Of a stretch of 64,000 bases of DNA, positions 56,773-64,000 are shown in pieces. The position numbers and the translations under genes are program-made. Under the pieces are notes generated by a model. That model saw only the letters and a program-made list of their open reading frames with translations. It did no database searches and was not told the DNA's origin. Source of the DNA: Stenocarpella maydis (Eukaryota; Ascomycota; Sordariomycetes; Diaporthales; Diaporthaceae); the NCBI GenBank assembly GCA_002270565.1, contig NQMI01000116.1, positions 1 to 64,000 of the forward strand, written 5' to 3'. The stretch's first letter is position 1. Each line of letters opens with the position of its first letter.

Positions 56773-59700
56773 TGTGTGCGGTGCTGCTTGCTGCTTGCTG
56801 CCGGCTGCCAGGCCCCCGAGGTCGACCTCGCCCGGGGCAGGTGCGACTGGCTGGCGGCCACTCGATGTTTGGAGAGAGGTTTACTAGTAATTAGAGTTTC
56901 TAGAAAGACGTCTATGTGAGATGCTGTGCGCCATGCTGTGCTGCGCTGGCCTGCGCTGTGATGGAGGAAGTTTCTTCCTGCGCCTGTGCGAAGCAAGCCA
57001 CACGGGGAGGCCCAAAGCCTAACCTCCTAGTGTAGTGTGCGTGCAGGCCGTATTCATGGGTCGAGAGAGCTGGCACAGCATGCACCGCATGCACACTATG
57101 CACATGCTCCTCTGCCGTCTGTTCCGCAGTGACGACGTCGCACGAGCGCATGCGCGCTGGCAACGCTTGCACGCCCGCCCTCTCAGCCTCCCTCCGGAGC
57201 GGTTTGGATATCATATGGCAGGCTTGGGCGTAACGTGCTTCGCTCCGAACCGGGACCACGGGTGCTGGTGGGTACAAACCAAGCGGCCGAATGGACGCCA
57301 GAGCTTACACTACACTACGAGGTGCTCTAGGGGTGTCGCAATAACATTAGACTATGGCAGGGCGGGTGGGGAGACGACGTCGATATTTTAGAGTTTGGGG
57401 TCGACTCCGCAGATGGCAGCATGCAGAGTGTCAGGATGGAGTTTGGGCCTGGTGGAGGACTGCCAAAGTTGGCAATGTCTACCAGCGTATACGCGGATGG
57501 ATACAGAGAAAGGAAACAATGACAGAATGTGAATAAATGCTCCTACTGCCCTCTACAGAGGTGGCGATGCATGCAAGACGGGAGGAGGAGGTGGAGGCGA
57601 GAGACACCTTTTCTGTTGGATTCTGTCTGTATGTGACGGTGCAATTGTGCGGCCCGAGATAGGAAAAGTGAAGGACAACGAAGGCACTTTCACCATCCCA
57701 AGCCATCAGATACCCAATTCAATCACAACCACTCCTCTTTGTTACTTTGCCTGCTCTCACGTTGGACCTCGTTGCAGGTAGGATAGAGCTGGAGCAACAC
57801 AAATCATCGAAGACGGGGCTTATGATATTATAGTCTACAACCTCGGCATCATTTTATTTTTCCTTTTCCTTTTCCGATTCTCCGTTTCTATTCATTTATT
57901 CCTCGTTGCCGTTCTTGTTAAAATTTTTTGTCTTCCTTTCTTATTCTCGCCTCTCTTTGCCTGATTGTTCACTTAGTCAGGTCCTCGCCCCTCGCCCCTC
58001 GCCCCTTGTTCTCCCACGAATACCTCTTTCCTCGTGATGTCCGAAGAACACAATGTAAACAGTACACAGTGTGGCCAACGCAGTGGCTGACCGCCCCCCC
58101 CCCCCGACTCACCGTCTCTCTCGACGAAACGAGCACCGCCATCGGCCTTGTGACGAGGTTGAGCAAATTCGCACTGGCGGCAGCCGACGATCCCTCCCAT
58201 CCGCGGACTCATCATCAATGCTCAACAGGTTGAGCTCAGCCCACTCTGGTCTGTTCGAGGCAACGCACCAGCGGCGTAGGCCAGTAGCAGCGCTGTTTGT
58301 CGCCCTGTTTCGCCGTCACACCCGGCGGACTGGCAGGCTGGGCAATATACTCGATCGAAATATTCTTCCATCAAGGTAGCCCACACATGAGCTAACCTCA
58401 TGTAGGTGCGGTCCTCCAAGATGGTGGGGGGCGCAAGGCAGGGAAGCGAATCTATTACCACAGCTTGACTAAACCCACTGCTTGATTTGCGCTGCTGCGT
58501 CCGACTCTCAGGGCTATGCGCGATTCTCTGCGTCGTCGAATCCGCCGGACAGCCAGGACAGTGCTCATGGACACAAGCAGCAGCGTGTACGCGAGACAGC
58601 TTGGCGGATGGAACGCTCCTGTCCACACGAATCGTCGTCACTCGACACGCCAGGCGATTGTTGCATCAGGACGCAGTCATGGCAGTCCAAAACTCGCTCC
58701 AGCAACCAGTGTAACGTCAATGCCGGCCGAATCTTACACCCCCGACCCTTGCTGTGTGGCCAGGGCAGGGCTGTGTGGGACGCGCGTTGGCTCCGGTCAC
58801 TCCACCAGCCAATGTGCACCCAAAGGTACGCGCTGCAACAAGCTCGGCACAACCGTCGGCAGTACCTGTGCGAAAAGTACCGGGCACCCTGCCTGGATCA
58901 GAACCCACCCAATCTGCCATCCTGTCTCTGTAATCTTATCAGTCGAAACACGTTATCGTTGTCCTTCTTCGGGCTGCTCAAGTCCGCATAGCGGTCCTGC
59001 GAACTAGCTGCACGAAGTCCGTAAAGCTCCCAACAAGGCCGTTGTAATGCTGCGTCTGCCTCACTACCCGAGTCATCCACCACTGCTTGGGTTGCAACGT
59101 CCAGAGAACGAGTGTCATGGTGTGTCAGATCCACGCGACTCAACGATTACGCATACCTGACCACTCCTTGCCGCCGACACCGCTCAGTACCATCGGCGTG
59201 CCGCTTGACGGGTAACACGTACTGCACCCTACTCGGACAAGAAAGGGTAATCGCACTCGCTTTCCAGATTGCCAACCATTGGATATCACATGTCGCCGCC
59301 GCCGCCTTCCCCGTCTCCCCCCGGGGGTTCTTTCTGCCTGCGCTGATGTACACCGTGGGCTTGTCGTTGTCGACACCTGACCTCAACGATGGTGAGGATC
59401 TAATGCCTAAGGAGCCTGAAGGTCGCATGAGTGGACAGCAGGGCCTGCCTGCCTGTGAACAGCCGTCCAGAACATGCCGGAGAAAATGCGTCCCCTCACG
59501 GCGTGCTTTATTAACAAAAACAATGCGTGAGTCCCACAGCCTTGCTGAGGACGCTAGTCGTTCGTCTAGGCGCTGGGGGGTGGCAGCAAGGTTGCTCCCA
59601 GAGCCCGTAGGCTTCCAGAAACGACTGATCGAATTACTGGGTCCTTCATCCTGACTTCCCGGCACAGTTCAAACTCAGGTCTCCCTGCAAGTACCGTCAC

Positions 59701-62126
59701 CATAAGAGAGCATGATGCAATTGGTAGTCTGTGAACACGGGAAGGACCTGACCAGAATAGCAATCACTGCATGGGCTCCTCTGCGCGACATGATCACACC
59801 AAGTCTTCGCGGATCGCTGCCAACCCCAACAGAGGTTGCTTCAAGTCCATGTTTCAATTTCAGAACAGCAGGCGAGAGGCTCCCGGGCCCCCGGCCGTGA
59901 AACGGCAAGTTGTCAGCTTCTTGGCATGCGAGTCCTTGAGTGAGGGCAATACAGGTGTCGGGAAGCAAACCAACTGTGGTGTGGTGGTCTGTCAACCCCT
60001 TGGGATCAGAAAGGCATGGTACAACTTGGCAGTCCTTCCCTACACTGCAGGACACAGGATTTCCAGGCCTTGCGGCGAGTCGACAGAAGGCGAAACAGGC
60101 CCCAAACACCGCATTGGCTCTCGCGTACCTAGTGTGCCTGCTCTCTCTCGGTAGCGCCTGACTCGGGGCACATGCCGCTTCAGCAGCGACGCCGAGATTA
60201 ACCCCCAAACTACCCTCTTCTGACAGTCTAATGACGTAAAGCCCAAGTCGACCGCGAACATCCGGAGTCTTGTCGGGGTGGGTGAGTTTTTCTCTGCTGC
60301 GTCGCCAGTAACAGGGCTGGGTGGCAGCACGAGCGGCCACGACAGCTGGGTGCGTGTGTTTTCCACCCTGCGGCTCCAAAAGCTGCGGGAATCCGATGGT
60401 GCGTGGCGGACAAGCTTGGCCTCTCAACCACGAGCGATCCTCGTCCCTGCCATGCATGCCTCATGGAGTAGTCGTGGAGCTAGAATGGGCCTGCGGTACG
60501 GCACGCCTCTGCTGAGATGGAGACAGCATGCCTCGACTTGTGCCGGGCATTTTGACAATTTGGAGTCCTCGGTCCGTCAAAGATCTCCCCGAATCTTGGA
60601 GAAACTTGGGGGTTTCCCTCTCGCAGCTCTGAAGTTTGGGGTCGAAAGAGTGGACTCGGCGGCCCGAATGTGGTTGACAGCCAGCCAAGTCACGCCTGGA
60701 CTGGCCTGACTGGCTGCCTGGCGTTCCCTCCCCCAAGGGTTCACGGGGAGGGTTTTTTAGTGGAGGACCCCTTGGCTCCATCAGCCCGAGAGAGCGGTCG
60801 ATCTTCGGAAAGGGCCCATAGGTTCTGTACATCGGCACCATGTACCGCGTCTAGAAGCTGTCCAGCCCCATCCGAACGTTCTTTCGGCGGCATCACGAAT
60901 CCACTTTCGTTAGCACGCATCTGTGTAGGGATCGATCTTGTACGACGTCAAATCTGCATCCGCATCACGGCTGAGTCTTGGAGGACGGCAGAAACCACGA
61001 GGGAGCATTTTGGACGTACGAGACTGGATTCGCGTCCAGATGATGCGACCTGCAGCGACGGGTCTGGGACACCTGAAGAGAAGACAGGCCCAACTCCTCG
61101 AATGAGGATGCGAACCCTCTTCCGAGGAGCGGTGCAGTAACCATGGAAGTTGGCCGACAATCGCCCCTGACCTTGTGTTGAATGACAATGACAGAGGTCA
61201 AAGTGGGCCTCACCCGTCCCCTGCCGCCAACGTGCTCCACCGGCCAGGGACGTGCTGTCCATAGCTACACTACTTGAGTCCACCACAGAGGTCCAAGACA
61301 GCGCACGTTGAAGGTGGGGCAGGGTACTCGAAGCCTTGCGAGTGATGTACGGAGGACTAAAGGCACGGTACGAATTGTCCATTCAGCAAACAATTGCATC
61401 GACCTTTTGGCTCCGCGGCTCCCCCGTGGCACTGGGGATTATTGAGAGGCTTTGCCTACGCATTCTGCGCTCTTGCAATGGGTGTCTCTTCGGAGATCAC
61501 CCGGCGCCTCCGATTTGTGGAATGAGGGGGGGGATTTGGTTTTGGTACAGTGATTGGTTGCTGGCCATGCAGACCCTGGTTCGTGGCGGCGTGCCGGCTA
61601 GCGAGCAGACGAGATCTGTTGCTCCCACCCTGGCCACCTTGCCTGCTTGCTTGTCTGCTGTCAGTGCACTAGTGGAGCACGGTGGCAGAAGGAAACGGCG
61701 TGCCAGAGGCATGGGACAGTTGGTGGAGTTGTCAAGAGTAACAGCGCCGCCCACCATCCAGCACTGCTTCGGCCGGCTTTGCGCGAGGCGATTCGCACCA
61801 TGCGTTGTCTATGTACACTAGTTGTGACGGGCGCATCTGTTGGCTCTGCCACCTCAGACAGGGTGGCCTAACCACGTCGGGATGGCTCTATGCGCGCCAC
61901 TCCCCCCCATGTGGACTGCACGTATGGCGACGAACCGGTGGGTAGCCGTCGTGGAACACCAGCTTTGTTTTGTGGCCCGGAACGGATCGCATAGAGACTG
62001 GAACCTGGAGAACATCCATCTAGTCTAAGAGATCTGGCGCCATAACGACCCTCTTCTATCCACGGAACCCCATAGGCGCTGCAAGTACAATAATACGCAG
62101 TAGCGTCTGGCGTTCTTTCAACTGCA

Positions 62127-62173
62127 CAGGCAGGCAGGCAGGCAGGCAGGCCGGCAGGCAGGCCGGCAGGCAA
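62127..62173. repeat. GGCA/GGCC tetranucleotide microsatellite
   Basis: About eleven tandem tetranucleotide units, mostly GGCA with two GGCC variants, in non-coding DNA. Confidence 0.92.
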
Positions 62174-64000
62174 GGTACCAGGACTGCTTCTGTCAAGGCT
62201 CTCAAATACTGCGCTGGACAGATGAGTCAAGGCTTTTCGGGGTTTGCCATCACATCAAAAGCCGCACCCTGGTCGGCATCAACGTCCCTGTCCTGACCTC
62301 GCTATTTGGTTGCACGATTTTACATCATGCGCGGCTCTCGACAGCTGACCGCCTTTCTTGGCCGGGGTTTTGCCGTGGACTTGTCGAAACTCGGCAACAA
62401 TGAGACGTCAGGGTACTTGGACCGAGATGATTTGACCTCGGTGCGAGTGCGAGCAAATTCTTCCGGATGCAGCCTGCCATTTGCTCAGACCTTGGAGATG
62501 CTGTTTGCCATCATCCGCATCGTCTCCGACAAGAGCCTCGAATATTGTCCCAACGGGTCTGCACAGCACCGCGTGTGGTTTGGCAGAAGTCGGGTTCCCC
62601 GCCAGCCACCACGCCTGGCTGCAGCCCGCGATGCCCAGCTCGCGATGCCGTGCACTGCTCAACAAGGATGCCTGTCGGACCAGCCCTCGATTTGGAAATT
62701 GGGAGTTGGGCGGCGGAAGTTTGAAACCCAAACTCGGCTCACTCGCGAAACGGGCTGCAGTAGCTACTACCTACATATGTAGTTAGCGCTCTCGTTGGCC
62801 TTGGACCGGAGCATTTTGGCATGGATGAATGCAGAAAGTGAATCCGAGGCTTGTCGCGCAGAGCACGTGTGTTCGTCGGATACAAGTTAGCGATCGTAAC
62901 GACGGCGTGTTCACTGAAGGACCTATCCGTCCGACCCCATTGTTACCGTCGGATGTCTGCAGGGGCATGCTATGTATCGTCTGCAGGCAGGCAAGTCTTG
63001 CTGCCCAGGACCCTGCGAGCCTGGCCCTGGCGGCCTCCAATATTGCAGGCGGCCTTTCCTAAAATGGCAGTCCGTTCGGATCCTGGCCAGCAAAACATCC
63101 CATACACATCGATGTAGTGTACGGAGTATCTGGCCAGCCTCATCATGGTCGACCCCCAGACTCGGTGTTTCCCGTGCGTTCCTCCCCGGCTAGGAGGCGC
63201 CTTGTTCAAGAGTAAGCTCAAAAGTGACGTCTGGAGGGGTCATTGCGATAGATTAAGGCATGAGATGCCAACAGCAATCGTACCTTCTCGAGGCAGGTTG
63301 CATCGACATATCAAATCTTTTGCCTGTCTGTCTTCTGGGAATTGACAATGGTTTACTCAATCGAGTGACCTCACCATACAGCCCTGTAAACCAGGCTGCC
63401 TGGTCAAATGCCCATGACTTTTGCTCAGAACTCCTTCAGTGATCCGATTCGCAATGGAGCAAATATGGACAAAAGCGAAGCCTCGTGGCACAACCGACCC
63501 TCCACGCGTTGAAATAGCACGTCGAGACGCTGTGCACCTACCGCTCCGCCTCCCGGCGAGGACGGCGACAGATGTACCAGATACATGTACAAGGCTTCCC
63601 CCGAGTCAACCGCTCTATATTTCGCATCGATTTGCACTCGACGCAATTACTAACTTAAGTTAGGAGAGAGAACAGGCGAGCATCCCGAGATTCAAGGGGT
63701 TCTGGGCAAGATGGCAAGTGACCAGAACATTTGACCAGCAGTGTCGGGGTACAACAAGAGTTGCAGGCCTGTGTCAAGCCCTCAGCAATCGAAATAGAAA
63801 TTTTCTTGGCGTTTAACAGCTAATCAGGCGGATCGTCGAGCGACGTACGCAGCGTGGCGACTCACGATACCACGAGTCATTGGTTCCCAAGCTCCCAGCG
63901 CTTCATTTGCGCGCTGTCACCGGCCTCCTGAAGGTCGGCGGAAGTGAGGAACATGGTTCCGGAGCAGGCAGGTCAGCAGCGAGGCGACCTTGACTAGTCA

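Larger units (their letters stand above)
55795..64000. other. 8.2-kb gene-poor region
   Basis: No gene can be supported. Just upstream of the C2H2 factor (to ~57.9 kb) are pyrimidine/purine-rich tracts suited to a long promoter and 5' leader, including a T-rich tract at 56402-56418 and a 12-A run near 56443-56455. From ~58 to 64 kb both strands carry many medium open frames (for example 59675-60457 minus) with no motif and no codon bias. Also present are a C run near 58086-58099, a TACGGAGTA hairpin at 56753-56772, the same nonamer at 63120-63128, and a GGCA/GGCC tetranucleotide repeat at about 62127-62173. Confidence 0.55.

Noticed and set aside
59675..60457. 260-residue minus-strand open frame
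   Set aside because: Composition resembles random translation (Cys, Arg, Ser, Gly spread evenly) and no motif is visible.

Overview
This window is nuclear DNA of a filamentous ascomycete, most likely a Sordariomycete; I cannot name the species from sequence alone. The reasons are short spliceosomal introns (about 40-150 nt, GTAAGT-like donors, CTAAC/CTGAC branch points, CAG/TAG acceptors), G+C-rich coding exons, long gene-poor spacers full of microsatellites, and a mix of Pezizomycotina-type genes (Zn2Cys6 regulator, LaeA-like methyltransferases, GH78 rhamnosidase) with universal eukaryotic housekeeping genes. No gene is visibly cut by either edge. I found no rRNA, tRNA, CRISPR array or intact transposon.

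Layout. 1-2091: pyrimidine-rich leader or promoter. 2092-3178 (+): LaeA-like methyltransferase. 3179-8678: gene-poor, with one possible small RS-rich gene at 7024-7542 (-). 8679-9293 (-): AIM41/YqeY-domain mitochondrial protein. 10170-11749 (-): TAM/LaeA-like methyltransferase broken by one missing base. 11750-15911: gene-poor. 15912-18385 (-): type II phosphatidylinositol 4-kinase. 19228-22098 (-): gamma-tubulin complex subunit GCP2. 22980-23868 (+): proteasome alpha-5, followed in the same frame by a short coiled-coil ORF. 24350-27478 (-): Zn2Cys6 transcription factor. 27479-31832: gene-poor. 31833-34003 (-): secreted GH78 alpha-L-rhamnosidase. 35256-36836 (+): RRP8 rRNA methyltransferase. 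37271-38739 (-): DDI1 ubiquitin-receptor protease, whose start codon is split by an intron. 38740-41952: gene-poor and rich in palindromes. 41953-42943 (+): GNAT acetyltransferase. 43256-43966 (-): URA5 orotate phosphoribosyltransferase. 44589-46794 (+): NOG1 GTPase. 47691-49595 (-): Rab GDP-dissociation inhibitor. 50476-51446 (-): mitochondrial ribosomal protein uL29m. 52671-55794 (-): C2H2 plus fungal-specific-domain transcription factor. 55795-64000: 8.2 kb with no supportable gene.

Most genes are unrelated housekeeping functions, so this is an ordinary chromosome arm segment and not a biosynthetic cluster. Two SAM methyltransferases of the LaeA-like superfamily flank AIM41, but no polyketide synthase, peptide synthetase or terpene synthase is present. 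The exon models were built by hand from splice signals. For the intact genes the summed exon lengths are divisible by three and the joined proteins match family signatures. The two exceptions, the TAM methyltransferase and DDI1, each involve a homopolymer or near-homopolymer and are discussed as findings.
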